Positions 1 to 11,365 of a stretch of 64,000 nt of DNA are shown in pieces. Every line of letters starts with the position of its first letter. Within the stretch, counting starts at the first letter, position 1. The notes below the pieces were generated by a model. The model saw only the letters and a list, made by a program, of their open reading frames with translations, was not told where the DNA came from and did not search any database. Source of the DNA: Diadema setosum (lineage: Eukaryota > Echinodermata > Echinoidea > Diadematoida > Diadematidae). The stretch covers positions 8,712,602 to 8,776,601 of the forward strand of contig CM067077.1 of the NCBI GenBank assembly GCA_033980235.1, given 5' to 3'. The position numbers and the translations under genes were made by a program.

Positions 1-1885
1 CACAGACAAAGCAACCGACAACTTGCGTGGTGCATGAAGATCAGCAATTTCCTCTCACGTCATAATGCGTCCCTCTTGACCTCAAATTTTCTTGCCAAGA
101 TATTTCATGTCCACTTCCGTAGTGGCCTCAGCTCACCACGACCACAACCGTTTTTCATTAGCTTTTCACAAGAGTTGCTGGTACTTTGGGACATCAGCAT
201 GGGACCGATTAATAAAATACCTTTGGAATGTAGGGCTGCACATCTGTACGTCTCCGATATTTCATCATCAAGTGCTTAGTACCAGAGACGATTAGTTATG
301 CTTACGCTCCTTTACTTTTTCACATTTTCTTAAGAAAAGAAAAGCAATTTCTATTTAATTTATGCCACTCTTGCACAACTTTTATGAAAATGAAACACGA
401 TATCTAAAAGCAAACGTCCCAGTTAAGCAAAAGCTCAGGCTCGTTTTGCACAGCCTGGAAAAGCGTAAGCGATTGCGAGCAAGAACAAGCAAAAGTGATA
501 TGCATACGTTTTAAGCAAATGCTTGGTCTCGCGGGCAGCAAGCACGCAACAACAAGCAATAATTGCTTGCGGTGAGCAATAACGGCTTGTGGTAGCGAGG
601 AAAGACTTTTGCTCGCAAGCAATTGCTCGTTTTCATGGATACGGATTCAAGCAAACGGCTAGCACAAGCGATTGCTGCCTCTTGTGCATACGGCCCATTT
701 TCTTTCCGCGATAAAAGCTGACCTCCGCAGCTATGTTTCCAGGTTTATGTCTTCACAGTCGCCTCAGTTCTATTGAAAGATGGATGGTTATTTAGATCGT
801 AGAGGGAGGCAACGGTGTAAATTGATTTTGTTTTGTTATTGGTGTTGTTTTTTATTGGACCCGTCCTTGATTCTTACCCATGGTAAATAAGACCATGCAA
901 ACTTAACTCTCTATATGTGTGTTGATCGTTTATGGTGACTTACCATACTGGTCCGTCTGTTCGAAGCACACGGGTTCGAATCCCTCCTCCAAACACGTCT
1001 TGACGGACACGAGCCCACTGATTCCCCCTCCAACCACTGCAACTCTTTTGGCCGACATAGCTGCGTCGCGAGAATGGCTCTAGCTCACTAATGACAAAAG
1101 TGATACAACAAACAATGTACAAGTTGCCATGGTATACGTAGAACCGCACTCGAGAAAATTGGAACAGGCAAACAGTCCTGACAGCATACGGTGAATGACT
1201 TGCAGCCAAAGCGAAAATGACACTGAGCCGATATTGCAAATGACAAGTGCATTGACTTTATTGAGGAAAGTGTTTTAGTTTGTTAAGGCTTACACCGAAT
1301 CCACAGGTGATCGGTTTGTATACAACAAACACTTAATACAAACAACCCGACGAATAAGCGACGAACTGGCATTTCATTGTTAGATATAAATATAGGGCCA
1401 TATATACGGACATAATCGAGGATGACTAAAAAGCAAGACTACTGAGCTATAAGTTGACTGATTATAATTCAGGAGCCTCGGAAGGGGGATTGACCCTTGA
1501 CCCCCCCCCCCCCGCCCCATATGATTGAAACAGAGAGACATGTAGACTAATCATATAGGCCCTACCGATATTTCATATAGGCCTAAAAGGTCACAATATG
1601 ATCCATCCACTATGCAGAGTTATTACAGCAATACAGTTATTATACAGTTATTAAATTTAGACATGAATGAAAATCAAGACCGCAAGCAAGGAAAGAAAAT
1701 AGAGTCATGCGATACAGGAAGGTATTGTGTGATTGAAAGGCAAGAACGCTATAGACAAGACTACAAATCAACACATTCGTGCAAATAATTTATTCTAAAC
1801 ACATATCCGACACATCGTAACGCTGATATCACTAGCACGTCATAATAATAAAAACACATTCGCGTTATGATCAAATAAACTAAAT
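1..1885. other. No gene seen; AGCAA-rich tract and poly-C
   Basis: I see no supportable gene here. About 404-690 is dense in AAGCAA / TTGCTTG motifs on both strands, like a decayed minisatellite or palindromic MITE, but I could not define its ends. A C-homopolymer lies at about 1500-1515. The short reading frames have no recognisable protein. Confidence 0.5.
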
Positions 1886-2029
1886 GTGCATTGCAAGAAC
1901 ACATTCATTTATACGTACCGGATCCTTCGACAACTAGTTTTCAGAGTGTTGCAGCAAGTGTGTGAAAGGTTTCACGTAGCCTACAGGAATCTGCGGGCAT
2001 TTTATACTCCGGTTTCATCACATAATTAT

Positions 2030-2700
2030 CATGCTGTCACGGAAAAAGTCACAATTGCTGGTTTATATCCCTTCGCATGGTCGTCATCTCGAACTTATAG
2101 TACCCTCAAGTTTCCATCAAGCATTAGTGTACCCTTATAAACACACATTTTCTATTTCAATCACACACCAATTAAAGAACAAACTCGACCCTTCCTCCCC
2201 GCCAGATATTCCACTTGAAGCCTTCAACACGTTTTTATCAGAAAGATATATGAAATTCACAGAGGAATAGAAACCAAACTCATTAGCATGATTAGTGACA
2301 ATCACAATTTTTCGGTGAACCCAACAAATAGAAAAAAGTGCTGCTTCTATTTTGTTTTCATTTGATTTGCATTGTTGCATTTTGTTGTGTTGAGTTTTCT
2401 TTAGTTTCATTTCTTACTTCTTTGAGTTGTGATAGTTTCGCACGAATTATTATGAAGATGAACAGAAGACACCTTATGGCAACATTGATATTTCACTTTA
2501 TTTCATTTCACTTCAGGCATTATTTTATAATGTATCTTTACTGTAGGTATACAAGTATTGTTTATTCTGTTAAATTCACATTGTTTTGTTGATACGATTT
2601 CTATCACTGAAGAAAGTGAGATTTATGTTATGTTATTCTTATTGTCGAAAAACGGAAATAAATTTGAATTTGAATTTGAACTTGAATTTGAATTTGAACA
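2030..2700 (+). mobile_element. LINE 3' tail (5'-truncated)
   Basis: An AT-rich, non-coding stretch ends in AATAAATTTGAA followed by iterated TTGAAT units (about 2660-2698). The same kind of ending (AATAAA plus GAATTGAA-type repeats) closes the better-preserved CR1/L2-like LINE at 63.25 kb. I read it as a 5'-truncated LINE 3' UTR. No reverse transcriptase remains, and the left boundary is a guess. Confidence 0.5.
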
Positions 2701-2895
2701 TGCCTGGCACCGTTACCACACGAGTCTCTAGTTCCCGTTCACATTTAGTGGTTCGAGACTCCCCATGGCGAATTTCCATTTCGAAGCTGAGGTGCCTTCT
2801 GGTTCTCCAGCTTTCAGCCATGTTACTCACGTGACTGGGTGACTGGATGCCTTCGAACACACCAACATGTTATGTGCGATATTCACACCGAGCGG

Positions 2896-3135
2896 GTCAC
2901 CACTGTGGTATAGTGGATAAGACTCCTGACTTTCAATCGGAGATATCTAGTTCGAGTCCTTTCCAGTGCCTACGTGCTTGGTTAATATGTTTTACCAACC
3001 ACGGCCCTATCAGACCAAGTGTATAAACGAGTAACCGGCAACGTTCGGGTAATGATTATGGCAGAGCCCTCTGGAAGAGCAGCGGCAACACTGAAGAGGC
3101 TACCTGTTTTATGAAAAGAAGACTGATCACACCCG
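2896..3135 (+). repeat. tRNA-derived SINE, copy 1
   Basis: The 5' part is tRNA-like, with an A-box region (GTGGTATAGTGGATAAGACT) and a B box (AGTTCGAGTCC) at tRNA spacing. It is followed by a non-tRNA body ending in GAAGAGGCTACCTG...GAAGACTGATCAC. The body is shared with the copy at 3.9 kb. Internal pol III promoter boxes explain its mobility; it is not a functional tRNA. Confidence 0.75.
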
Positions 3136-3149
3136 CCATGAACAGGGAC

Positions 3150-3907
3150 GTAAATGTACCTTTGGCGTTCTGTTCTTGGTATTCACACTAAATGCGTTAA
3201 GTTAAAAACGGACATGGATCGCAACATTTTATTTTGAGACTTTCTTTTCTAAAAAAAAAAAAAAAAGATTGCTGGTAGTGGTTTTCTGAGGAACCCCACC
3301 CATCTCGTGTTAATACGATATCTAATAATGTTGTTGGTTCATGCTAGTTGAATTACCCAGATAGGCCCGCTGTACAGACCCAGATTTTGGAATAGCTTAG
3401 ATAACAGTTTCAATCAATATTCTAAATTCATTACACTTAAAAGAAGGAAATTAGTAAAGGTTTGCTTGCTACACGGGCCCTTCAACACATATTTAAATTT
3501 CTGATGTTAAATTCAATCACACTTTTACCAATCCTGGCGATGGAGTGACGTGTTCACAGACCAGAAATTTCTCCTTTCTCTGTGACATGGCTGGCCTTCG
3601 TTGTGCTATAATGTCACTGTGTTCTTTGTATTTAACAAGCATCAAACCTTTTATATCCGAACTGGAAATAGATATGTTCTCGATATACTGTATATGGTCC
3701 ATGTATTGCTATATTGCTTTCGAGTGATCCCGTTTTTTTTTTTTTTTTACAGGCTCTGCTTTTCATGAGGTCACAATAAGATTTATCAAGTTTATATTTT
3801 GTTATTGTATTATCGAATGTTGGATGGAAATAGAGCACAATTATGAATTTAATTGAAATACCCCGATATTGTTTTCAATATCTTATTGTCGATTCAAATT
3901 GATGTGT
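3150..3907. other. No gene seen
   Basis: AT-rich spacer between two SINE copies, with poly-A (about 3252) and poly-T (about 3731) runs. I see no coding or RNA gene. Confidence 0.5.
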
Positions 3908-4115
3908 TGTGCCTACGTCATTGGTCAAGATGTTTTTATCCACCATATATGTACAGGTGTATAGATGGGTATTTGGCAACGCTAAGGAAATAATAATAAT
4001 AAATTGAGGGACCCTCTGGTAGAGCATTGACAACACGGAAGAGGCTATAACCAGGGAGGTGGGTGTTCCTACCTCCCTGCTATAACCTGTATAAAGAAGA
4101 CTGTAACCGACGTGC
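3908..4115 (+). repeat. tRNA-derived SINE, copy 2 (5'-truncated)
   Basis: It shares the body of the 2.9-kb SINE: GTGCCTACGT, then the AGATGGGTATTTGGCAACG region, then CCTCTGGTAGAGCA and GAAGAGGCTATAACC...GAAGACTG. The tRNA-like head is missing. An internal 18-bp CAGGGAGGTGGGTGTTCC insertion-like duplication interrupts the 3' part. Confidence 0.7.
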
Positions 4116-4145
4116 GCAAGGATATAGATTTATGCGTACGTGTAC

Positions 4146-4330
4146 GTAGTTCAATTCAATTCATTTATTTTCATTCTTCTTTTTCCAACAAAAAATAACA
4201 CAAGATAAATCAGGAATTACATCATAAACACAAATATTCGCCTTTGCCAAAGATAAATGATAAATAATTTAATTTATTCCAATTTAATTCATTTTCGTAT
4301 TCACTTCATTCGAAGATTCATAACAGGAAG
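4146..4330 (-). mobile_element. LINE 3' tail fragment
   Basis: Read on the minus strand, this ends GAAAATAAATGAATTGAATTGAAC, the characteristic tail of the LINEs in this window. There is no coding sequence. Confidence 0.45.
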
Positions 4331-4390
4331 TCCGCGGTTTTAAAGAACATGCAAAAGAAAAATGCATCACGTAGATCACACTGAAGTTTT

Positions 4391-5108
4391 TAAGGTCCTG
4401 TCCACACCTTTCCGAGTAAGCTACGCGGGCTTGTTGCGAGTATGGATTTTCCAGAACGCAGGAGAACTTGCCTCTTACTGCTAGAGGCGTGCTATTTACC
4501 TGCTACTTGCGTGTATTCCATGAGACCTGCGTGAGAGCATCGAAACCGATCCATTTTCAGCTACGAGCTACATACGCCAGTATAAAGACATCATTAGCGG
4601 CAGCACCTTGCAGGCAACTCCACGCAGGTACTTCGCAGTTGTGACGCAGGTACTTTGCAGTCCCCGAGTGCGGCCAAGATAATGACATTCTGAACTGGGA
4701 CTTCTGCCATTCCTTCAGTGGAATTCCTTTACTGAGTTGTCAGCCCCCACGCGCATGGCACACGGGTCACACAGAATACCCGCAAGTAGACCTTAGGTAG
4801 AACGCGTTCAGCAGTAGGACACATGCATGCAAAACTCGCCAAAATCCTTGTCCTCCCTCAGAAGTTGTCTGGTATGCTGGAAAATCCCCACACACAACGA
4901 GCCCGAGTAGCTTGCCCGGAAAGATGTTACAGGGCATAAACATGGTTGCGGGAAGAAAAGATCTGAGTGCGCACCTCTGAGCGACTACGGGTGAGGTACG
5001 TGCTAGGTGCTGTCATGTGCGGGTCATCTGCGGGGACCTCCGGGTAGTAAAATTGTTCCTTGCAAGTAGCACGCAAGGCTTGCCCGGAAAGGTGTGACAC
5101 GGTCTTTA
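4391..5108. mobile_element. TIR element (MITE), about 0.7 kb
   Basis: The left end (GTCCACACCTTTCCGAGTAAGC) is matched inverted at the right end (GCTTGCCCGGAAAGGTGTGAC, 5078-5098). A second partial inverted copy sits at 4905-4930. There is no transposase. I read it as a non-autonomous DNA transposon; the exact boundaries and target duplication are unclear. Confidence 0.6.
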
Positions 5109-5491
5109 CACTTCCACTTACTGTATTCCACATCGTACAAAAGGTTTCAAAAGTCTCGAACGTGAAGGCGTAGAGTGGCTCTTGAACGTATCGTCCGACT
5201 TTTCCTAAAGTTCATTTGATGTGTTCTACAAATACTGCTGGCTTCACTCAATCCGCACAGATTTGATTTTTATTATCCTGTCAGTATGTACATGTAAAAG
5301 TGAGCCCTCTACGCTACTAAAAAAAGTGTCCGATTCAATCTGTCTGATGTGACGAAAGGTGATGGTATGTGTAGTCAAAAATTGACTGAAATGCCATTGA
5401 ACAAAACAGATGGGCAACCTAACACTTTAGTCAAGCCACTGATATCACTTCGTTGAAAATCATTTATCATCTCATTTTAAAAATGTATATA

Positions 5492-6021
5492 GAGTGCACT
5501 CCTGTTACAACGAACAGGGTTATAACGAAATTGCGTTGTAACGAAGTAAATCTTCTGGTCCCAAAATTATCACCATTAAAGTATATGGTACAAAATTAGC
5601 TTATAACGAACACGGTTACAGTGAAATTTCCGTTATAACGAAGTCTTTTCCGAGCGCCACAGACAAAGAAAAACAAAAGAAATGTGCTCCGTTATAACGA
5701 AATGCGAATTGCTTTCGAAAATACGTAGCGGAACAAGCTTATAATTAGCGTCTCTGCGTGGGTGAACGCTTCTCACCACTGTGTGTTCGCTCCTTGTGTC
5801 ACGCACAGTTTCCGAGGGTAACTTGCGTTTGTTATTGAAATACAGTTATCCCATCACATTTCACATAGCTTTCCGGTGTATGATGAGTATTCAGCAAACA
5901 GATACGCGATTTCCTTGTTTTCGTTATACAGCTGTATAATGTATTTGTTCGGTTATAACGAAATTTCGTTATAACGAAAGAAAACTGCCGGTCCCGAGCA
6001 TTTCGTTATAACGGGAGTGCA

Positions 6022-6024
<3 letters not shown>
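5492..6024. mobile_element. Tc1/mariner (pogo-like) MITE with TA target site
   Basis: The ends are inverted: GAGTGCACTCCTGTTACAACG on the left, and CGTTATAACGGGAGTGCACTG on the right. TA dinucleotides flank both ends (5490-5491 and 6025-6026). The interior repeats GTTATAACGAA many times in both orientations. TA target duplication plus these iterated subterminal repeats fits a pogo/Tigger-type non-autonomous element. There is no transposase ORF. Confidence 0.75.
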
Positions 6025-6093
<69 letters not shown>

Positions 6094-6100
6094 ATATATA
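6025..6100. repeat. (TA)n / (TAGATA)n microsatellite
   Basis: Long TA run immediately right of the pogo-like MITE, presumably grown from its TA target site. Confidence 0.9.
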
Positions 6101-7400
6101 TTATGATATCGTAATACTCAGCAGTCATTGAAAGATTACCTGTAATAACATTATACAAACCAAAATTTCGAGTATGCAGAAATCTGCAAAACATTCCCTG
6201 CAGACATGAAAGCTTGAGGCGTCAATGTGCAAGATGCATGCTGTGCAGCCGTGGGCGGGGGGGGGGGGGGGATTAAAGAATTCAAAATCATGTATCACGA
6301 TGTACTGTTATCGTAGAAATAAATGAAAATGCACGAATAAAGAGTGTCATAAAACAATGATAGCACTGAAGGTTTATTCTATATATTACACAGACCAAGG
6401 AGGGTGTTCAAACACGAATAAATATACGTTTCAGTCACATTCATGAATTCAACACCCCCGTATGTGTATGTATGTATGTTTATATGATTATATATCTCAA
6501 ACTGAACTCGTGACATTGAATTCACTTTGCATAAATATGGAAGCTGGAAGCAACGTGACATCCGGATATTCAAATGGAAAACTCGTGAGCTTCCGATCTT
6601 GTTGACGTGTATAGCAACCTACATAACCTGACATTTTCCATGCTTGCCCTATACTTCCCTTTACTTGCATTGGGTCTCTTGTAATCCATGATTATTTTGG
6701 CAACCTTCTCCCATCTGTGCTATGAAATCGTGACAGGTAAGCGCATGAAACATCATCTATTGCTGTTTCTTTTAGACCAGCTTTCGTACTGTACTATTGT
6801 CTTGTATAGTAAATGTGTACTGTAAGGAAAAGAGTGAGTGCGACTTTATTTAAACACAACTGAGAAATACATTTTCTTCAAGCATAAAAGACAGGATATT
6901 TTATGTGTCATCATTTTCTTTGAGCTTTCTGATGGTATGTCATAGAATGATTGGTGCAAGTTTGCTACAGAAAGTAACTTGTGAAAATAGGACTTACTTC
7001 GTATTAGGGATTAAATTGAAATTGAAATTGAATTAAAATTATTAAAAAATGTATACAAGTGGAGTATCTCCATGTACCCTGCTATCGATGAGAGTATAGA
7101 TTCCAAGTTCGCTATTCAGTACAATGTATTTCCAAATGAAAGTATCTATCATTAAGATTTCATTAATCTATGAGTAAGAGTATTATCCAATTTCATTGAA
7201 AATATTCTATTGCATATTCATTGACGAGAGGCTGGTCCAGTATTAAACTTTGTACATTCAGGAATCGTGCCTGTGGCACTGTATTGCATAGGCTCTACTC
7301 ATCAGAAACGGAATAGGAGAAAAATGCCACGGAAAAAGAGTGTTTCATGTTTAGGCCAACTAGGATATTGATATTTACTTTGTCAGCTTCTATGGTAATT
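6101..7400. other. Intergenic; possible degenerate exon 1 of gene 1
   Basis: A G-homopolymer lies at about 6247-6270. At 6640-6755 a sequence with a good donor (GACAG|GTAAGC, GT at 6736) shows weak similarity, by eye, to the conserved exon-1 blocks of the paralogues. It is the best candidate for a first exon of gene 1. It may instead be chance. Nothing else is supportable. Confidence 0.25.
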
Positions 7401-7439
7401 TGGGTTATATATATATTTTTAAAACTCGTCATTAATCAT

Positions 7440-7605
7440 TCATGACAAAATTGTCATCAATTGGATGTGTTTGCAAGACATAACGGTCAATATTGGAGAG
7501 AATTTTACATTTGTTACAAATATGTTCTGTAAATGTATTTTACATAATTTTCCCTGTTTATTCAATGGAAATGGAAATAAAATTGAAATTGAATTGAAAC
7601 TGAAT
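7440..7605 (+). mobile_element. LINE 3' tail fragment
   Basis: Ends GGAAATAAAATTGAAATTGAATTGAA, the LINE tail type seen at 2.66 and 63.25 kb. Non-coding. Confidence 0.45.
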
Positions 7606-7793
7606 TTTTTTTCAAAGAAAGATAATTATACTACATTCCTATGGGAGGTTATATTTTTCTCTTTCTTTTGAAGTTCGTTTATTTTTCTAGTGGATTTCCC
7701 CTTTAACATATTTGTTGTGATCACGCGCCATTATTTGTTTTGGGGTTGTTGTTTTTTTTTTTTTTTTCAGGAAGACAGTGTCTGGCTCACAAA

Positions 7794-8708
7794 ATGGTTT
7801 TCACGGGAAGGCATATTTTTCTTCAACTGGTGACTGCACTAATAATGTGTCTCACAAACAATCTGGCCGTGGAGGTCTATACGTTTTACGAAGGGAGAGA
7901 TGTATCACTGGAGTTCCATCAACCTCTGCCCAGTGACTCCACCTTTGAATATGAGGTTTACTTGATCGACGCCTCATGCTACTTATACAGGAATGGAAAC
8001 ATGGTTTCTGGCTGCCTCACACCTCAGCAAAGCAGGCGTTTCTCTGTTCATAGCGAGATATTACCAACATACTTGACAGTGACTCTCAGCATAGACACTG
8101 TCAACTCAGAGGATAGTCAACTTTACCTATTCTCTGTGAGGGAAGACAGAAATGGGGAAAGCCGCTTTTTCACTCAAGATGCCTACATTGAAGTTCTGAG
8201 ACCACCAAGCCTAGCAGAATGTGCCGTTAAACCCACTGATGAGTATTCAGCTGCGTGGAACGATGTTAACTGCACGGCTTTCCTTGCCAGCGACGGAGAA
8301 GGTTCTCTTTTCTACTTTCAAGATAGAAAGAAGATCCCATACAAGAGGGCTCCTTTTCGACTAAATGACCAAATAACATGGACCTTCTGGTTGAATGTCC
8401 ATCTTCCGTTCAATTGCTGTTCATACGAAGCAACATTTCCAATAACATCCGAAGCCTGCTCGCAATTTGTGTATCACCCTTCAATAAACATTAGCATGAC
8501 AAAAAATTTTGTAAACTCTTCCAACAGTCATGCAGCACCAACAACTACAGTATCAGAAATGACTAACCAAATGAACATTCGGAACACAATCAGAGTAGAA
8601 AGCAGCAGCTCAAGTATCACACAATACGCAGGATTTCGCGACAACCCTATGATTGCACCAGTGATATTATTTTCCCTATCTCTGACTTTTTTGTATTTGT
8701 ATTGTTGA
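7794..8708 (+). CDS. Ig-like cell-surface protein, paralogue 1 (304 aa)
   Basis: First intact member of the local family; function unknown. A strong acceptor (pyrimidine tract then CAG at 7770) precedes the exon, so I start at the ATG at 7794 rather than at an in-frame ATG inside the pyrimidine tract. Residues 1-25 form a signal peptide ending before VEVYTFYEGR. About 26-137 looks like an Ig V-like domain, with a TVTLSIDTVNSEDSQLYLF strand resembling the usual L-x-I...D-S-x-Y motif. About 138-228 is a second Cys-rich domain (PPSLAEC...CCSYEATFPI...CSQF). A Ser/Thr-rich stalk follows, with possible N-glycosylation at NIS, NSS and VNCT. Residues 285-304 are hydrophobic and reach the C-terminus with no tail, which suggests GPI anchoring (inference). 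Unlike its paralogues it has Tyr174 and Trp196 in place of two conserved cysteines. A putative AATAAA lies at 8760. Confidence 0.85.
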   Translation: MVFTGRHIFLQLVTALIMCLTNNLAVEVYTFYEGRDVSLEFHQPLPSDSTFEYEVYLIDASCYLYRNGNMVSGCLTPQQSRRFSVHSEILPTYLTVTLSIDTVNSEDSQLYLFSVREDRNGESRFFTQDAYIEVLRPPSLAECAVKPTDEYSAAWNDVNCTAFLASDGEGSLFYFQDRKKIPYKRAPFRLNDQITWTFWLNVHLPFNCCSYEATFPITSEACSQFVYHPSINISMTKNFVNSSNSHAAPTTTVSEMTNQMNIRNTIRVESSSSSITQYAGFRDNPMIAPVILFSLSLTFLYLYC

Positions 8709-8759
8709 TAAAACAAATATGACTAACTCAAATGTAATATATGATTCATAGTTTGTAAA

Positions 8760-8765
8760 AATAAA
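8760..8765 (+). terminator. Putative polyadenylation signal of paralogue 1
   Basis: AATAAA 52 bases after the stop codon of the 7794 gene. The sequence is AT-rich, so chance is possible. Confidence 0.4.
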
Positions 8766-8904
8766 GAACTAGATAAATGAATAAGTAGATAAAGAAATAA
8801 ATGAATTTGGATTTTTTTTTTGACAAATAAAAAGATGATTATGGATATATAGATAAGAATTATTCATTGTAAATAACCGGACACGTAGAACATTTTAACA
8901 CTAC

Positions 8905-9460
8905 ATATTCAATGCAATTCAATTCAAGTTATTTTATTTCAACATAAAGTAGTATAAAGCAATATACATAACACTTATACATGCGTACATAGTTTGGTGT
9001 GGTTTGGTTTGGTTTGGTTTATTTCTGCTTTTTCTTTCTCCAAATGCGATAACAAATGAAAACAAAGTGATACAGAGTATGTAAAAAAGGAGAATTTGAC
9101 ATACAATTCAATAGAAGAAATGTCATTTTCATAACAACATCAGTCTGTAATGACATAAGAATGAAAACAACATATTAAGGCATACTGTATTTATGAACAA
9201 AGGAGAAATCAATGCAGGGGACGGTCATCATAAGCAAAACTTGACGTGGATAAGGCCTTATCTATATTTCTAATACAAAACCAATTACAAATCTGCTAAT
9301 AAAACTCTTAATCTTGATATACGAAACACATTTTGCTAAAGAAAAAAAAAAGAAACTGGTTACAGTTATGATGACATCAACTTTGTTTTTAGATAAATAA
9401 ACAAGTTTGCAATACAATTTTATTTTGTAACTCTACACGGAAAAAAGGAATTCACAAGAG
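8905..9460 (-). mobile_element. LINE 3' UTR remnants
   Basis: On the minus strand two tail-like ends are visible: one ends GAATTGAATTGCATTGAA (about 8909-8940), the other in (AAACC)n (about 8997-9020). The rest is non-coding AT-rich sequence. I interpret this as decayed LINE 3' ends with no reading frame left. Confidence 0.4.
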
Positions 9461-10195
9461 AAGCATTTACAGGAATGGCAAGTGTAGCTTGTAAATTTTG
9501 TGAATTACTCACATTAGGACATTTATATACCAATCTTACTTCCAAGTGTCATCGCCTTTACTCATCAGATAACTTGCATTACTGGTGTTATTTTTTAATT
9601 GATTGTGTGCCTATTTTAATGGTCAGTCTATTTGTCGTGTTGATTACACGAAGTATCATCTGGTCACATAAACAAAATTAACGGAGATTAAGTTAGGTTA
9701 CATTTTTCCCTTATTTCCATTCATATCAAATTGATTTTTACATAATTCTGTGATTGTGCTCATGTCTCTGTATGCTACGTAACACAAAACTTATCCTGTG
9801 ATGTTTCCTTCTTATCAGTTACGCAATTTGCCATGTGTTATATTTCATTCGTTAATTATAATTTCAAAATAGACATTATGGCTGTGTGTACACTTCCCTT
9901 CTATCTGAGATTCACAGGAGAACTCGGAAAACAGTGCTAGCGCACAGTAGTCGAAAAAAAGACCACATGATTTTTTTTTTTTCTGTAATGACAAGTCTAC
10001 AATTCTACAATGATAAGTCTTTGCAAAGAGTTATCATTGTACTAGTATACACTATACACTGACGAAGACCCGAGGCGGTTAAAAAATTTGTGAATTAAGA
10101 CCTTCTCGTTGGATCTACAGATGGCGTACTTGAGACTCATTCTTCTAATAATAATAAAATTCGAAGCCTATAACACGTGGAAAATTATATATATA
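9461..10195. other. No gene seen
   Basis: AT-rich spacer. A 68-residue frame at 9475-9681 has no recognisable domain and no exon signals, so I leave it unannotated. Confidence 0.5.
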
Positions 10196-10197
10196 TA

Positions 10198-10405
10198 GCG
10201 AAAACTTTGAGCAAAGAAAATGGGTTTTCATCGGGATTAGAACCCGAGACCTCCGGATTACTAGACCGGTGCTCTACCGATTGAGCTATTGAAAGCCCAA
10301 GATCGGTGTTCGTCCCAAACCCTGAACTCTCTTTTGCTCGTGTGGTCAGAAGCTATAGTGTGTGTATGTGTGCCATGCACCATTTTCTTTGCTCAAAGTT
10401 TTTGC
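10198..10405. mobile_element. TIR element carrying a tRNA-like sequence
   Basis: 208-bp element with about 25-bp near-perfect inverted ends (GCGAAAACTTTGAGCAAAG on the left, CTTTGCTCAAAGTTTTTGC on the right), flanked by TA on both sides (10196-10197 and 10406-10407). Inside, on the minus strand, is a tRNA-like segment. TA target duplication fits a Tc1/mariner-type MITE. The internal unit recurs at 20.2-20.4 kb. Confidence 0.75.
10222..10298 (-). repeat. tRNA-like sequence (apparent anticodon AGT)
   Basis: Read on the minus strand it has a D-arm (GCTC...GAGC), an anticodon stem of 4/5 pairs, loop CTAGTAA (AGT would read Thr ACU), and a perfect five-pair T-stem around TTCTAAT. The acceptor is imperfect (6/7 pairs, with a 3-nt rather than 2-nt linker to the D-stem). 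It lies within a TIR element and has a diverged twin at 20.3 kb with a different anticodon. I treat it as SINE-like rather than a working tRNA gene. Confidence 0.6.
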
Positions 10406-10446
10406 TATTTATTATTACAATTGTTTCTGGTCAGTTGTTCCTTCCT

Positions 10447-10449
10447 TGT

Positions 10450-10480
<31 letters not shown>

Positions 10481-10489
10481 CATTTATTT

Positions 10490-10562
<73 letters not shown>

Positions 10563-10577
10563 TGTGTGTGTGTGTGT
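10447..10577. repeat. (TA)n(GT)n compound microsatellite
   Basis: Two TA blocks flank a short ATTTATTTACACACAC interruption, followed by a long GT block. Long open frames across it are low-complexity artefacts. Confidence 0.95.
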
Positions 10578-11194
10578 ATTTATATTTATATAAAGAAGGA
10601 GAGGGAGAGATCAATGTTCAATTCAATTTATCATGGAATTTCACATCTCGCCATAGGTCCAAAGGTTCGTGTAATCAATCAATCTGCAGGTGTCTTCATT
10701 GAGAGAGGGAGGGTATCCACCTACACCCGACATCGGAAATGATACGCATCAGTATCTCTTAATCAATACACTTGTGATAAAATATGTCCGTTTTGGTACA
10801 ATGTATGTCTTTACAAGTGCATTATAATCTTTACTTCTCTGACCTCATAACGTACAACGATGACTATAAGTTAGCTACATAAGCTCTAGAGAGACACTGA
10901 ATCTTTGACTGAGAAAGTGGAATGGAATGTGTGCACATTTGGAATGTAGGACTACATCTCTTTTATGACCTAGGATCTATTTTGTTAGTGCTGCAGCATG
11001 GCAGAGTTGTTTTGGCCTTCCCTTACAGCAATAGGCCTAAGAACTTTGGGGTATGGTAGACTGTTTACAAAGTACTTTGGACTAAACTTTGCACTGCGTG
11101 CTTGTTAGTGCATTTAAGGATAAACGTACTGAATGTCTCGTAGTAAGCAAGGTTCAGCCATTAGCATTATCATGTTCACACTTGGGCGTGGAAA

Positions 11195-11365
11195 TCCCAT
11201 TTTCCCGCCGTGAGTGTCATGTGACAATGTCATCAAAAGCTCATAGACCAACATCGTTATAGTTTAATAATATTATTCAGGAATATCTACTTTGGGCAAT
11301 GTTGGGTCTTTGTTTTTCCATCCAAGATTAACTTTTACCCCTCACAAATGAGGTGATGTTAACCG
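11195..11365 (+). promoter_or_regulatory. Conserved promoter block and exon 1 of paralogue 2
   Basis: This block recurs at 24.0, 27.5 and 56.8 kb. Its shared core runs: a GACC(A/G)xCATCG-like element, TTCAGGAATATCTAC, TTTGGTCTTTG, a CAAGAT box, TTTCACCC, ACAAATGAG, then ACCG and a GTAAGT donor at 11366. No canonical TATA box is fixed across copies. The exon is probably mostly 5' UTR. Splicing to 11801 would put an ATG at 11356 in frame with the main start and add ten residues; the other copies do not keep this. Confidence 0.65.

Noticed and set aside
7740..7793. In-frame N-terminal extension of paralogue 1 (start at 7740)
   Set aside because: It translates the polypyrimidine tract and AG of a splice acceptor, and it would bury the signal peptide.
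9475..9681. 68-residue frame with a hydrophobic stretch
   Set aside because: No homology recognised, no exon signals, and AT-rich spacer context.
10222..10298. Functional tRNA gene
   Set aside because: The acceptor and anticodon stems have mismatches, the linker is one base too long, it lies inside a TIR element, and a diverged copy at 20.3 kb is worse.
10289..10742. Overlapping open frames of up to 137 residues
   Set aside because: They run through TA and GT microsatellites and yield low-complexity Tyr/Ile and Cys/Val runs.
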